Shown here in pieces: positions 14,716 through 24,149 of a stretch of DNA of 45,141 bases. Position numbers and translations under genes: made by a program. The DNA comes from UBA1413 sp964461455 (GTDB taxonomy: Bacteria; Bacteroidota; Bacteroidia; Bacteroidales; Prolixibacteraceae): positions 1-45,141 of the forward strand of contig CAYWUJ010000018.1 of assembly GCA_964461455.1 (NCBI GenBank). The letters run 5' to 3'. The notes beneath the pieces are model-generated. The model saw nothing but the letters and a program-made list of their open reading frames with translations. It was not told the origin of the DNA and did no database searches. Each line of letters starts with the position of its first letter. The stretch's first letter is position 1.

Positions 14716-16701
14716 TTATGCGTCGATATTGGCGTAGACCGCATGGTCTTCGATGAACTTACGGCGTGGCGGAACGTCGTCACCCATCAGCATGGCAAAG
14801 ATATGGTCGGCTTCTGCGGCATTCTCGATGGTCACCTGCTGGAGGGTGCGCTGAGCGGGGTTCATGGTGGTTTCCCAGAGCTGCTCGGCATTCATTTCAC
14901 CCAGACCTTTGTACCGCTGCATGGAAATTCCCGATTCGTTTCCTTCGCCCCACTCTTCGATCAGCTGAAGACGCTGCTGTTCCGACCAGGCATAGGCTTC
15001 CTTTTTTCCCTTTTTGACCAGATAGAGGGGAGGAGTGGCCAGGTAAAGATGACCCCTGCGGATGATTTCCTGCATGTAGCGGAAGAAGAAAGTCATGATC
15101 AGGGTGTCGATATGGCTCCCGTCGACGTCGGCGTCGGTCATGATGATGATCTTGTGATAGCGGAGTTTATCGAGGTTGAGTTCCTTGGAGTCTTCTTCGG
15201 TACCGATGGTGACTCCCAGGGCGGTGTATATATTCTTAATCTCCTCGTTTTCGAGGATTTTATGCTGCATTGCCTTTTCGACGTTGAGGATTTTTCCCCT
15301 CAGGGGAAGGATGGCCTGGTTACGGCGGTCACGGCCCTGTTTGGCCGTGCCCCCTGCCGAGTCTCCCTCCACGATGAAGATCTCGCACTTCACGGGGTCT
15401 CTTTCGGAACAGTCGCTCAGTTTCCCGGGAAGTCCTCCCCCGGTCAGGGCGCTTTTGCGCTGCACCAGTTCCCTGGCTTTCCGGGCGGCATGACGGGCCT
15501 GGGCAGCCAGAATCACCTTGTCCATGATAATGCGGGCAGCCCGGGGGTTCTCTTCCAGATAGTAGGTCAGCATTTCACTAACCGCCTGATCGACGGAAGC
15601 CACCACCTCGGAGTTTCCCAGTTTGGTCTTGGTCTGGCCTTCAAACTGCGGTTCCTGCACCTTTACGGAAATGACGGCCGTCAACCCCTCCCGGAAATCA
15701 TCTCCGTTGATCTCGAGTTTGAGCTTGGTGAGAATCCCCGACTGGTCGGCATAGTTTTTCATGGTACGCGTTAGACCGCGGCGGAATCCCGTAAGGTGGG
15801 ACCCTCCCTCTATCGTGTTAATATTGTTGACGTAAGAGTGGACATTCTCAGAATAGGAGTTGTTGTATTGCAGGGCAATCTCTACCGGAATGCCGTTCTT
15901 CTCGGTGGAAACATGGATAACATCGGGGGTGAGCCTGACCCTGGAATCGTCGAGGTATTCCACGAACTCCTTCAATCCCTGGGTCGACAGGAAAGTTTCG
16001 TTTTTAAACTCACCGTTTTCTTCGACCACCCGTTCGTCGGTGATCACCAGTCTGATGCCGGCATTGAGGAAGGCCAGTTCGCGCAGGCGTGCCGTGAGAA
16101 CCTCATATTTGTAGGTAGTGATCTGAAAAATGGAATCATCGGGTTTGAAGGTGATGATGGTTCCCGTGTCGTTGCTTTCGCCCACCTCTTTAACGCTGTA
16201 CAAGGGCTTGCCGATGTTGTACTCCTGGACCCATATCTTTCCGTTGCGGTGGATTTCCGCTTTCATGTAAGAGGAGAGGGCATTGACACAGGAAACACCG
16301 ACCCCGTGCAATCCTCCCGAAACCTTGTATGAGTCTTTGGAAAACTTACCCCCGGCATGGAGTACCGTCAGGGCTACTTCAAGGGCAGAACGGTTTTCCT
16401 TGGTGTGTATCTCGGTGGGAATCCCGCGCCCGTCGTCCTTTACCGTAATCGAATTGTCAACATGAATGACCACTTCAATATTCTTGCAGTAACCGCCCAG
16501 CGCTTCGTCGATCGAGTTGTCGACCACTTCGTAGACCAGATGGTGAAGCCCCCTGTCATTGACATCGCCAATATACATGGCCGGACGTTTCCTGACGGCT
16601 TCAAGGCCTTCCAAAACCTGAATGCTGTCGGCTTCGTAATTATCTTTGCTGATTCCGCTGACACCTCCGTTAACGGTGCCCTTTTCTTCTATTTCGCTCA
16701 T
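14716..16701 (-). CDS. gyrB: DNA gyrase subunit B
   Basis: ATPase subunit of the type II topoisomerase that introduces negative supercoils. Length 661 aa, without the long insertion of proteobacterial GyrB. The GHKL ATPase domain has Glu58 and Asn62 (YEVVDNSIDEA), DDGRGIP (89-95) and the ATP-lid LHGVGVSCVNA (131-141). The QTKTKLG loop is at 356-362. The Toprim domain shows EGDSAGG (445-451) and the metal site DADVD (523-527). The C-terminal part contains QRYKGLGEMN. ParE is the only close alternative; the Toprim context and chromosomal setting favour GyrB, but the distinction rests on family resemblance. A TATATTTG box lies about 140 bases upstream, with a long structured leader between. Confidence 0.93.
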   Translation of the reverse strand: MSEIEEKGTVNGGVSGISKDNYEADSIQVLEGLEAVRKRPAMYIGDVNDRGLHHLVYEVVDNSIDEALGGYCKNIEVVIHVDNSITVKDDGRGIPTEIHTKENRSALEVALTVLHAGGKFSKDSYKVSGGLHGVGVSCVNALSSYMKAEIHRNGKIWVQEYNIGKPLYSVKEVGESNDTGTIITFKPDDSIFQITTYKYEVLTARLRELAFLNAGIRLVITDERVVEENGEFKNETFLSTQGLKEFVEYLDDSRVRLTPDVIHVSTEKNGIPVEIALQYNNSYSENVHSYVNNINTIEGGSHLTGFRRGLTRTMKNYADQSGILTKLKLEINGDDFREGLTAVISVKVQEPQFEGQTKTKLGNSEVVASVDQAVSEMLTYYLEENPRAARIIMDKVILAAQARHAARKARELVQRKSALTGGGLPGKLSDCSERDPVKCEIFIVEGDSAGGTAKQGRDRRNQAILPLRGKILNVEKAMQHKILENEEIKNIYTALGVTIGTEEDSKELNLDKLRYHKIIIMTDADVDGSHIDTLIMTFFFRYMQEIIRRGHLYLATPPLYLVKKGKKEAYAWSEQQRLQLIEEWGEGNESGISMQRYKGLGEMNAEQLWETTMNPAQRTLQQVTIENAAEADHIFAMLMGDDVPPRRKFIEDHAVYANIDA

Positions 16702-16726
16702 TTTTTCTTATTGAATTTCCTACCCT

Positions 16727-16789
16727 GTTTTCCGATGGTTGCGGAATCCAAAAACACGCCTGAAACCCGTGGTTTTTGTTCCGGAAAAC
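16727..16789 (-). promoter_or_regulatory. Structured 5' leader of gyrB mRNA
   Basis: In the ~130-nt leader, an inner stem pairs CGGAA (16742-16746) with TTCCG (16779-16783) and CAAAAACACG (16749-16758) with CGTG-GTTTTTG (16768-16778, one bulge), closed by a short loop. An outer 8-bp pair, GTTTTCCG (16727-16734) with CGGAAAAC (16782-16789), shares bases with the inner stem, so the two could be alternatives. This is well beyond chance for so short a region and suggests a regulatory RNA fold. Confidence 0.55.
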
Positions 16790-16841
16790 ATTTGATAATC
16801 AAGTTATTGTAAATTCCTTGTTTTCTCCTTTAACCATCGGG

Positions 16842-16849
16842 CAAATATA
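16842..16849 (-). promoter_or_regulatory. -7 box of gyrB promoter (TATATTTG)
   Basis: Minus strand TATATTTG, an exact TAnnTTTG match, 140 bases before the gyrB start. The terminator hairpin of the preceding gene begins only seven bases further upstream and so occupies the -33 region. Confidence 0.7.
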
Positions 16850-16856
16850 ATAAAAT

Positions 16857-16885
16857 AACCCGTGAAAATGGCATTTTCACGGGTT
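16857..16885 (-). terminator. Terminator of the TPR/outer-membrane-barrel operon
   Basis: AACCCGTGAAAAT (16857-16869) and its exact complement (16873-16885) form a 13-bp stem with a 3-nt loop. On the minus strand it is followed by ATTTTATTATATTT, a T-rich tail. It lies 42 bases after the stop of the barrel gene. Confidence 0.85.
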
Positions 16886-16927
16886 GGGAGAGGGGTATTG
16901 TTGATAACTTAATGCATCGGTTGAACC

Positions 16928-18757
16928 TTAGAAGGAGTAGCTGATTCCGGCCAGGAAATTAAAGGTTTGAGCCGGGTATCCCAGCCACCGTTCATACTTC
17001 TGCATGCCGAAATTGTTGACCTGTCCGAAGGCCGCCAGTTTCGTGGTGATCTCGTAATTTCCGCGGAGGTTGATATCGAAAACGGGATTCAGTTTATAGA
17101 TGACGGGGGTTGCCGCTGATAGCGATTCTATGGTTTCAAAGGAATACCAGGGGGCCGGGGCCAGGTTGGTGTTGTAAAGGAGACCCCTTCGGGTTCCCAT
17201 GGCATAGACATCGGCAGCTACCGAAAGGCGGTCGTTGACGGCATAGCTTGCGGAAAGGGTGGCATCAAAGGAGGGAAGGTTCCAGGCGTATTCCTGTTCC
17301 GTCATTTTGAATTTGTTGATACTGGCACTGAGGAGGAGATTGAGTTTGTCGCCGGCGTAGTAGGTGACTTCTCCGTTAAACCTGGTCTTCTTCATGTCGT
17401 CATAGAGAACCCTGAACGTGTTGTCGGCGAAGTGCGGCATGAGGTTTGGTCCCAATGTCGGCAGCCTGAATCCCTGAAGGTAGTAAAAAGGATGTCCGTC
17501 GAAGGCGGAATGGTCGACCTGGATCTTAAAGTTGACTTTTGCGGAGATCTTTCCGTCAAAGCCACCGTAAAGCCTGTATTTCTCGAGATGGTTATCCACG
17601 CTTACATATGGGTTGATGAAGGGGTTTTCGTAGGCGATGGCCGAATAGTGGTTATGATAGTATTGTCCGTCGGCTCCTGCAAATACGCTGATAATCTCCT
17701 TGACGGGGGAGAAGTTGAAGCGGATGTCAGGGGTGATTTTAAAGGCGGCTTTATCGGTTTTTCCCACGACGATCCATGATTTGAACCCTGCCCTGAGGCT
17801 GATGGTTTCGTTTCCCAGCTGAACGCCCGGGCGAAAATTGACCCATAGTTGCTTTCTGTTGATTTTCAGGGGGATTTCATCGAAAACATGGGAGAAAACT
17901 TCTGAGGTGTTGGAATATTCCACTCCGGCATCGGCCAGCAGGGTAAAACCTCTTTCGGGTCTCTGGAAATTCATGTCGAACCGGGCAAAGTCCTCACGCT
18001 GTTCGGTTTTATTGCCAAAGCGGGAGTACTGAAAGTCGAAGCCTGCCGAGGGGTCGGCTTTCGTGGCGTAAATATTCCGGAGGTTGATGGCGATTCCTCC
18101 CCGGGTAAAGGCCTGTTTTTTCCCCTGATGGGTAAACGTCTGATCCTCTCTTTTCAGGAAGGAGGGGATGGAGTCGTTGTGGCTGGAGGCAGGATAACCG
18201 TAATACCTGAATCCGTCGTGGTCAAGTCCCAGGTTCAGCGAAAGCGTGGACTTGCGGAACATATGCTTCAGGAACATCTCGGCCTCATTTTCCGAGAAGG
18301 GGGCGCTGACGCGTTCCCCGTTCCGCAGATTGAGTTTGCTGTGCGAGGAGAGATGCATGGCGTGCAACCCGAAAATCGAATTCTTGTTTTTGGTATTGTT
18401 GAAAAAGAGCTCCGCATAGGGTTTGTTGTAGTTGCCTATTCCTCCGCGTACCAGTCCGTACCCCGGTTTCTCCTCAGGTTTTCCCACGATGGTGGCGGCC
18501 TGGAGGTTTTTCACCGGCAAGGCTGAAAACACAGGTTTGCTGTCGATGGAGTAACTGAAATCGGGCTTTTTCCGGTCGTCGTCCTTAATGACAGGGGTGT
18601 CATTGATCTTTTCTGCATCAATGGTCACCGGGGAGTAGGATTTGACCACTTCCACCTCCTGCCGGAGGGTGTCCTGTTGTTGTGCCTTTACTTCGGGGAT
18701 GGAAATCAGCATCAGGGCCAAAAGGGCCGTTCCGGGACTAAAAATCCGTATCTTCAT
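16928..18757 (-). CDS. TonB-receptor-like outer membrane beta-barrel protein without a plug domain
   Basis: 609 aa with a signal peptide (hydrophobic residues 8-22, cleavage near VKAQ). After a short proline- and charge-rich segment (EVEVVKSYSPVTIDAEKIND) the rest is built of alternating amphipathic strands and ends in a terminal phenylalanine (GISYSF), the mark of a BAM-inserted barrel. No carboxypeptidase-like domain and no plug are seen, so it is not a normal TonB-dependent receptor. It follows the TPR gene by 16 bases and shares its terminator, so the two are one operon. The function is not known to me; a structural or assembly role together with the periplasmic TPR protein is an inference. 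Confidence 0.8.
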   Translation of the reverse strand: MKIRIFSPGTALLALMLISIPEVKAQQQDTLRQEVEVVKSYSPVTIDAEKINDTPVIKDDDRKKPDFSYSIDSKPVFSALPVKNLQAATIVGKPEEKPGYGLVRGGIGNYNKPYAELFFNNTKNKNSIFGLHAMHLSSHSKLNLRNGERVSAPFSENEAEMFLKHMFRKSTLSLNLGLDHDGFRYYGYPASSHNDSIPSFLKREDQTFTHQGKKQAFTRGGIAINLRNIYATKADPSAGFDFQYSRFGNKTEQREDFARFDMNFQRPERGFTLLADAGVEYSNTSEVFSHVFDEIPLKINRKQLWVNFRPGVQLGNETISLRAGFKSWIVVGKTDKAAFKITPDIRFNFSPVKEIISVFAGADGQYYHNHYSAIAYENPFINPYVSVDNHLEKYRLYGGFDGKISAKVNFKIQVDHSAFDGHPFYYLQGFRLPTLGPNLMPHFADNTFRVLYDDMKKTRFNGEVTYYAGDKLNLLLSASINKFKMTEQEYAWNLPSFDATLSASYAVNDRLSVAADVYAMGTRRGLLYNTNLAPAPWYSFETIESLSAATPVIYKLNPVFDINLRGNYEITTKLAAFGQVNNFGMQKYERWLGYPAQTFNFLAGISYSF

Positions 18758-18773
18758 GATTCTCTGTTTTCTG

Positions 18774-21700
18774 TTAGTTTAATTTGATCTGTAAGGGGTT
18801 TCCCTGCGCTGCACCGGCGTCGGTGCGTTCCCTTTCCTCGATGGCGGCCAGTTTACGGGCGGCATCGTCGAGGATGCCATCCTCCTTCACCGGATAGTTT
18901 TCCAGGAGGCTTTTCAGGGTATGCTTGGCCTGGAAATCATCCTTTTTAGCGACATAGATGTCAGAGAGGAGGATAAAGCTTTTGGCCAGCCAAAACTGGT
19001 GGGATGTTCCCTTATCGATGAAATCCATGATTTCCTTTTCTGCTGCTGCCACGTTCTGCTTGCGGAAGTAGGTGTCGGCCAGGAGGTACTTGGCTTCTGC
19101 GCCGCGTGCCGTATTGGTCTCTGCCGAGGCTTCCCGCAATCCGGCCATAGCCTGGTCGTAATTCCCCAGGACATAGTATGATTTGGCGGTGATATAGGAG
19201 GCTTCTCGGAGGAGTTCCGGACTTACCTTTTCGGCTTTGGTGAGCCTGGCGGCATCCTCGATGGCATTGCGGTACCTTTCGAGCATGAAATTGCTGCGCA
19301 TGGTCCCGGCTATCGCCCTGATTTTGTTCCATTGGTTGTTGGAGATGGTCTCCAGACGGGAGAAGAGGTCGAGGGCCTCGTCATAACGGCGGGCGTTGTA
19401 GAGAAGCTCTGATGCCCTGGAGAGGGCCTGTTCACTGAAGGCGCTCACGGGTTGCCGTGACACATACAGATAGTGATCGAGTGATTCGCTGTATTTTCCC
19501 AGGTTGTAAAGGGCTTCTCCGAGGTAGAAGCGGGCATTCAGCACAAAACTGCCGTTGGGAAACTGCCTGAGATAATTCTGAAGCTGGGTGGAGGCATTGG
19601 GATCGTTGGCCATGAAAAGCCTTTCCGCCGACAGGTAAGTGAGGGAGTCCTGTTCCGAGGTGGTGACCATCGTGCCCGTGCCCAGATTGTTAGCATAGGC
19701 GAAATAGGCATCGACATCGTTCAGCTCGATATAACAGTTCTTGATTCCCATGAGCGCGGCCTGTGCTTCCTGGGTCCCTCCGTAGTTCTCAGCCACCTGC
19801 TTGTAATACTTCAGGGAATTCCGGAAATCGCCGAGGTTGTAATTGACGAGTCCCATTTGCAGCAAGGCCTTGGGATAGTATGTGCTTTCCCTGAATTTGT
19901 CAATAATGGCCTGGTACTCTTTTTTAGCGTCGGCATATTTCCCTTCGCGCTCAAAAGTACGTCCCAGCTCAAAGTGGGCTTCGTCGAGGAGTGACGACTG
20001 GGGGTATGAGGTCGTCAGACTTCTGAGCTGGGCGATCTTTCCGGCCTGGTTTCTCTGAAGTCCGCTGCAGAAGGCAAGCTGGAAAAGAGCGTAATCGGCA
20101 TCGTAGATTTTCATGTCAAAGGCCTGTTGGTAGTTCCTGACGGCCTCGGGGTATTCACGGACCACGAAATGGGAATCGCCCACCCGGTTATAAACGTCGG
20201 CAACCTTTTCGGTGCGCCTTCCCTGCATGGCGCTGAGATATTTACGGAAGGTGTTCCCTGCCTGGGTGTAATCCTCGAGCTTGAAGTAGGAATATCCCAG
20301 GTTGTAATAAGCGTCATTAAATTCAGGAAGGGTGCTGGCTCCCGGGGATTGCAGGAACTGGTTAAACCCGGCGATGGCCGCATTGTAATCGCCGGTCCGG
20401 TAAAGGGTTTCTGCCCTCCAGTAACGCGATCCCGCCGTGATCGGATTGGAATAGCGGTTTTCGAGCGCCTTGTCGAACAGAACCATCGCCTGTTCATACT
20501 CCCCGTTGGTGAAAAGCTCCAATCCGCGGTAATAGGTCACCCTTTGGTAAGCCTGGTTGATCTCGGGGTTTTTGACCTTTATCTTTTCAATCGAGCTGAT
20601 GGCGTCGCGGTAGTTGCGGGTGACCATGTAAACATCGACCAGGTATTTGTAAGCGTCGGTGTTCCGGTCGGAATTGGGATAGAGGGTGATGTATTTGTCA
20701 AAAGCCTTGATGGTCTCATTGAAGGGGGAATAGGAGAGTTCGTAGGTGAGCTTGGCATAGTTGAAGAGGGCATCCTCCCTGATGCCGGCGTCGAAGTCCA
20801 TTTCCGAAGCCGCTTCAAAGGCAATGCGCGCCTTCTCTTTCTGTCCGGTCTTCACGTAGGCGTCGGCCAGGGTGTAGTAACTGTTCTGGGCAGTCACATC
20901 ATTTCCCTTCGATGATTTCTCAAGAAAGGGGACTGCCCTGGCGTGCTCCCCGGTATGGTACAGACAATAGCCCATGATGTAATTGTCTTCGCGTGATTTG
21001 CCTCCCGGGGTTTCGTGGTAAAACTCGAGGTACTGCAATGCCTCGGCATACCTGCGCTGACGAAAATAGGAATCCCCGATGATGCGTGCCAGTTCGGGTT
21101 TGTATTGTTCCTCAACATCGTTGATGATGGGAACGATATAGTCGATCACCTCGGCATATTTTTCCTGCTTATAGTAAATCTGGCTTACATAAATGGGGAT
21201 GATCTTGTTGAAGTTGGGGTCGTTCTGCAACTGCCGGAAGCCGTCGAGAGCCTCATCATACCTTTCTTTAAGGTAATTGATGTGGGAGTAGTAATACAAA
21301 GCCGGCTTGGCCAGAAGGTGGTTCTTGTCCTTGATCATAATGAACTCATTCAGGGCCAGGTCGTTTTCTTCAACCATCATGTAAGAGTATCCCATCATAT
21401 ATCCGATTTCTACCTGGTCGGCGGGGGAAAGGCCATCGCGGTCGACTTCACCCAGGGTACGCAGGGCCATCTGGTAGCGTTTTTTCTCAAACTGGAAGTC
21501 GCCCAGGTAAAAACGGGCGTAGTTGCTGTATGGACTGTCGGCATACTCCTTAATAAAGTTGTTAAGCATTTTGTCACCGGTGACATGTTCGGAGCGAAGG
21601 GCTGACAAAGCCATGTAATAGTAGGCTTCGGCCGACATTTCGGAGCGGGGGTCGGCTTCTTCCCTCACTTTTTCAAACTGCCGGTAAGCTGCGTTGTATT

Positions 21701-21836
21701 TGGCATTTTTAAAAAGCTCCTTGCCCAGGGCAATATCCTTCTGTATCTCATTGTAATAGCGGGTCTCCTGTGCCTGGATCCCGGAGGCCAGCAACATGAG
21801 ACCGGCAATAAGCATAAAAGGCTTGAATCTCTTCAT
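18774..21836 (-). CDS. Large secreted tetratricopeptide-repeat protein
   Basis: 1020 aa with a type I signal peptide (MKRFKPFMLIAGLMLLASGIQAQ, cleavage after AQ). The remainder is an almost continuous alpha-solenoid of TPR units; typical matches include AEAYYYMALSALR, ALQYLEFYHETPGGKSREDN, AYYNLGYSYFKLEDYTQAGN and ALLQMGLVNYNLGDFRNSLK, spaced 34-38 residues. At least twenty units can be counted by eye. Proteins of this layout in Bacteroidota are usually periplasmic and pair with outer-membrane proteins, as here with the barrel gene 16 bases downstream. It may serve as a scaffold for envelope assembly. No catalytic motif is seen. Confidence 0.88.
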   Translation of the reverse strand: MKRFKPFMLIAGLMLLASGIQAQETRYYNEIQKDIALGKELFKNAKYNAAYRQFEKVREEADPRSEMSAEAYYYMALSALRSEHVTGDKMLNNFIKEYADSPYSNYARFYLGDFQFEKKRYQMALRTLGEVDRDGLSPADQVEIGYMMGYSYMMVEENDLALNEFIMIKDKNHLLAKPALYYYSHINYLKERYDEALDGFRQLQNDPNFNKIIPIYVSQIYYKQEKYAEVIDYIVPIINDVEEQYKPELARIIGDSYFRQRRYAEALQYLEFYHETPGGKSREDNYIMGYCLYHTGEHARAVPFLEKSSKGNDVTAQNSYYTLADAYVKTGQKEKARIAFEAASEMDFDAGIREDALFNYAKLTYELSYSPFNETIKAFDKYITLYPNSDRNTDAYKYLVDVYMVTRNYRDAISSIEKIKVKNPEINQAYQRVTYYRGLELFTNGEYEQAMVLFDKALENRYSNPITAGSRYWRAETLYRTGDYNAAIAGFNQFLQSPGASTLPEFNDAYYNLGYSYFKLEDYTQAGNTFRKYLSAMQGRRTEKVADVYNRVGDSHFVVREYPEAVRNYQQAFDMKIYDADYALFQLAFCSGLQRNQAGKIAQLRSLTTSYPQSSLLDEAHFELGRTFEREGKYADAKKEYQAIIDKFRESTYYPKALLQMGLVNYNLGDFRNSLKYYKQVAENYGGTQEAQAALMGIKNCYIELNDVDAYFAYANNLGTGTMVTTSEQDSLTYLSAERLFMANDPNASTQLQNYLRQFPNGSFVLNARFYLGEALYNLGKYSESLDHYLYVSRQPVSAFSEQALSRASELLYNARRYDEALDLFSRLETISNNQWNKIRAIAGTMRSNFMLERYRNAIEDAARLTKAEKVSPELLREASYITAKSYYVLGNYDQAMAGLREASAETNTARGAEAKYLLADTYFRKQNVAAAEKEIMDFIDKGTSHQFWLAKSFILLSDIYVAKKDDFQAKHTLKSLLENYPVKEDGILDDAARKLAAIEERERTDAGAAQGNPLQIKLN

Positions 21837-21976
21837 TCCGGTAGTATTTATTAGGACCTGATAAACAAAAACTGTGCAAACACCTCGGGTCTGCCATCAT
21901 CAAACAACTAAAGTAGACCATTTGGATGGGCTAACCGGGCATTTGTGAACCATTTTCTCAACAAAAAACTGTTAGT

Positions 21977-22024
21977 TACTTTCGTTTATTATCAGGGGAG
22001 GTAAAAAAGTTTGGGCTACCTTCG
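21977..22024 (+). promoter_or_regulatory. Candidate -7 boxes for ftsE
   Basis: Two near-matches to TAnnTTTG with C at the seventh position: TACTTTCG (21977-21984) and TACCTTCG (22017-22024). The second ends only nine bases before the ATG and would give an almost leaderless transcript. Neither has a clear -33 box. Confidence 0.35.
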
Positions 22025-22033
22025 TAAAAAAAT

Positions 22034-22753
22034 ATGGCGGAGATGAGCGGTCAACCAATTATAGAGCTTACAGATGCTGACATTTTCCAGCGTGAGGATC
22101 TGGTCTTGCGCAATGTGAATCTGCGGGTCGACGAGGGGGAATTTGTGTACATCATTGGCCGGGTAGGAACGGGAAAATCGAGTCTTATCAAAACCCTCAA
22201 TGGGGAGATTCCTCTGATGAGCGGTACCGGGAATGTGGTCGGGTATTCCCTCAATAATTTGAAGAACAAGGATTTACCTATGCTGAGAAGGAAGTTGGGA
22301 GTGGTCTTTCAGGATTTTAGGCTGCTCAGTGACAGGAATGTCAAGGCCAATCTGGAGTTTGTGCTGAAGGCTACAGGGTGGAAGCAGCAGAAGGCGATAG
22401 AGGAAAGAATACATGAGGTGCTGGAAATGGTAGGCATGGAACATCAGTTGGTGAGGATGCCGCACCGTTTGTCGGGAGGGGAGCAGCAGCGGGTGGTCAT
22501 TGCCCGGGCCATGCTCAATGATCCCCCTGTCATTTTGGCCGATGAACCTACCGGGAACCTCGATCCCGAAACCTCCGAGCAGATCCTCGGATTGTTGCAA
22601 GACCTCAACAAGGCCGGAAAGACCGTTCTGATGGCCACCCACGATTATGCCCTGATCAGCAAACATAAAGCCCGCACCCTGACCTGTGACGGGAAAAAAC
22701 TGACCGATGTGACCAAGGCCGAAGGGGAACTCGACTTTGACCAACTCCTTTAG
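22034..22753 (+). CDS. ftsE: Cell division ATP-binding protein FtsE
   Basis: ABC ATPase that works with FtsX at the divisome to control peptidoglycan hydrolases. 239 aa. Walker A is GRVGTGKSS (42-50), the signature motif LSGGEQQR (146-153), Walker B VILADEPTGNLD (166-177) and the H-loop ATHDYAL near 203. The MLRRKLGVVFQDFRLL block is typical of FtsE rather than of LolD or MacB. FtsX is not next to it; the following gene is on the opposite strand. Separation of ftsE and ftsX is usual in Bacteroidota. A second ATG at 22043 is an alternative start. Confidence 0.9.
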   Translation: MAEMSGQPIIELTDADIFQREDLVLRNVNLRVDEGEFVYIIGRVGTGKSSLIKTLNGEIPLMSGTGNVVGYSLNNLKNKDLPMLRRKLGVVFQDFRLLSDRNVKANLEFVLKATGWKQQKAIEERIHEVLEMVGMEHQLVRMPHRLSGGEQQRVVIARAMLNDPPVILADEPTGNLDPETSEQILGLLQDLNKAGKTVLMATHDYALISKHKARTLTCDGKKLTDVTKAEGELDFDQLL

Positions 22754-22814
22754 GAATCCTGAGTCATGAATGTGGAAATCCGGGGGGAGGTGGAGTTCGC
22801 AGTGATGAGGCTCT

Positions 22815-24002
22815 TTACTGGTTCAGTTTGTCGGCCATGGCGTCGGCGAGACGGATCAGTTCGTCGCGGGTATCGATCTTCAGGGCTCCTTTTTCTTCGA
22901 TGGGCTGGTATACCAGATCCCACTTCACCTTTTCGGCAAACTCCATCAGGTTTTTGACTCCGCCGCCATTCCATGAGTAATTCCCAAAGATCCCGAGGTA
23001 GTGGTTTTTCACACCCATGTGTAAAATGGTGGAAATCAGGGTTTCCACGTTGGGGAACAGGGCGTTGTTGTAGGCGCAGCTTCCGACGATGAAACCCTTG
23101 TATTTGAAAATGTCGTTGATAATGTAGGAAGAGTGGGTTTTGGAAGCGTCATAAACCCTGATATTCCTGATTCCCCGTTCGGCTAATCTGCGGGCCACCA
23201 CTTCCGCCATTTTTTGGGTGTTGCCGTACATGGAACCGTAAACGATGACGACTCCTTTCTCCATGTCGTAAGAGCTCCATTTGTCGTACCTGCTGAGGAT
23301 CCACCCGAGGTCGGTCCGCCAAACAGGGCCGTGGGTAGCGGCAATCATCCTGATCTCCAGGTCGGCCAGTTTTTTGATGGCCCGCTGGGTATGGGCGCAG
23401 TATTTACCTACAATGTTGGTGAAGTAGCGCATTGCCTCCACCTCATAGAAGTCAAGATTGATCTCGTCGTCAAAGATGCCCCCGTCAAGGGTGCCATAGC
23501 TTCCGAAGGCATCACCCGAAAAGGCGATTTTTTCGCTGATTTCGTAGCTGACCATGGTTTCCGGCCAGTGGACCATGGGGATCGACCTGAACTGCAGAGT
23601 ATGACGGCCCAGTTCCAGGGTGTTGTCGTCGTAGACTTCGATGGTCTTGTTCGGTTTCAGGTAGTAGCTCTCCACCAGCTGGAAGGTTTTCTTATTCCCC
23701 ACCAGGGTGACTCCGGGGTACTTGGTGATCAGGGCTTTGAGGGCTCCCGAATGGTCGGGTTCCATGTGGTTGATCACCAGGTAGTCCACTTGCCGGCCGT
23801 TCAGCAATGCTTCGATGTTATCGAGGTAGTCGTCGATGAACTGGCGCTCTACGGTATCGATCAAAGCCACCTTTTCATCCACGATCAGGTAGGAATTGTA
23901 GCTGATGCCGTGCGGAATAGGCCATATGTTCTCGAAAAGATGGGTTCTGCGGTCATTGAAGCCCATGAACCAGATATTGTCGGCAAGTTGAACCTGTAGC
24001 AT
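22815..24002 (-). CDS. fprA: Class A flavodiiron protein (FprA-type O2/NO reductase)
   Basis: Reduces O2 to water (or NO to N2O) in anaerobes, protecting iron-sulfur enzymes; cytosolic. 395 aa, the class A length. The metallo-beta-lactamase-like domain (1-245) shows the di-iron ligands His79, Glu81, Asp83 and His84 (HMEPDH), His145 (VHWPET), Asp164 (FSGDAFG) and His224 (ATHGPV). The flavodoxin domain (about 250-395) has the FMN phosphate loop YGSMYGNTQKMAE. No rubredoxin or NADH-reductase domain is fused, so a separate donor is needed. The gene stands alone between ftsE and mltG. Together with the many cysteine-cluster proteins it points to an oxygen-sensitive host. Confidence 0.95.
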   Translation of the reverse strand: MLQVQLADNIWFMGFNDRRTHLFENIWPIPHGISYNSYLIVDEKVALIDTVERQFIDDYLDNIEALLNGRQVDYLVINHMEPDHSGALKALITKYPGVTLVGNKKTFQLVESYYLKPNKTIEVYDDNTLELGRHTLQFRSIPMVHWPETMVSYEISEKIAFSGDAFGSYGTLDGGIFDDEINLDFYEVEAMRYFTNIVGKYCAHTQRAIKKLADLEIRMIAATHGPVWRTDLGWILSRYDKWSSYDMEKGVVIVYGSMYGNTQKMAEVVARRLAERGIRNIRVYDASKTHSSYIINDIFKYKGFIVGSCAYNNALFPNVETLISTILHMGVKNHYLGIFGNYSWNGGGVKNLMEFAEKVKWDLVYQPIEEKGALKIDTRDELIRLADAMADKLNQ

Positions 24003-24097
24003 TGGATTGTCGATTTAAGTTTCCGGCCGTAAAAATACAAAAAATGCCCAAAACGGAATCAGAGTCTTCAGGGCACTTTCTGTGAAATCATAAATGA

Positions 24098-24140
24098 TAT
24101 ATTTGTGGTATCCTTTTGCGTGACGGGCCAGCCGGTCACG
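24098..24140 (+). promoter_or_regulatory. mltG promoter and leader hairpin
   Basis: TATATTTG (24098-24105) is an exact -7 box. In the leader, CGTGAC (24119-24124) pairs with GTCACG (24135-24140) with GG/CC inside, giving a hairpin that ends just before an AAGGAG sequence (24143-24148) and the ATG at 24150. The hairpin could limit access to the start region. Confidence 0.6.
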
Positions 24141-24149
24141 ATAAGGAGC

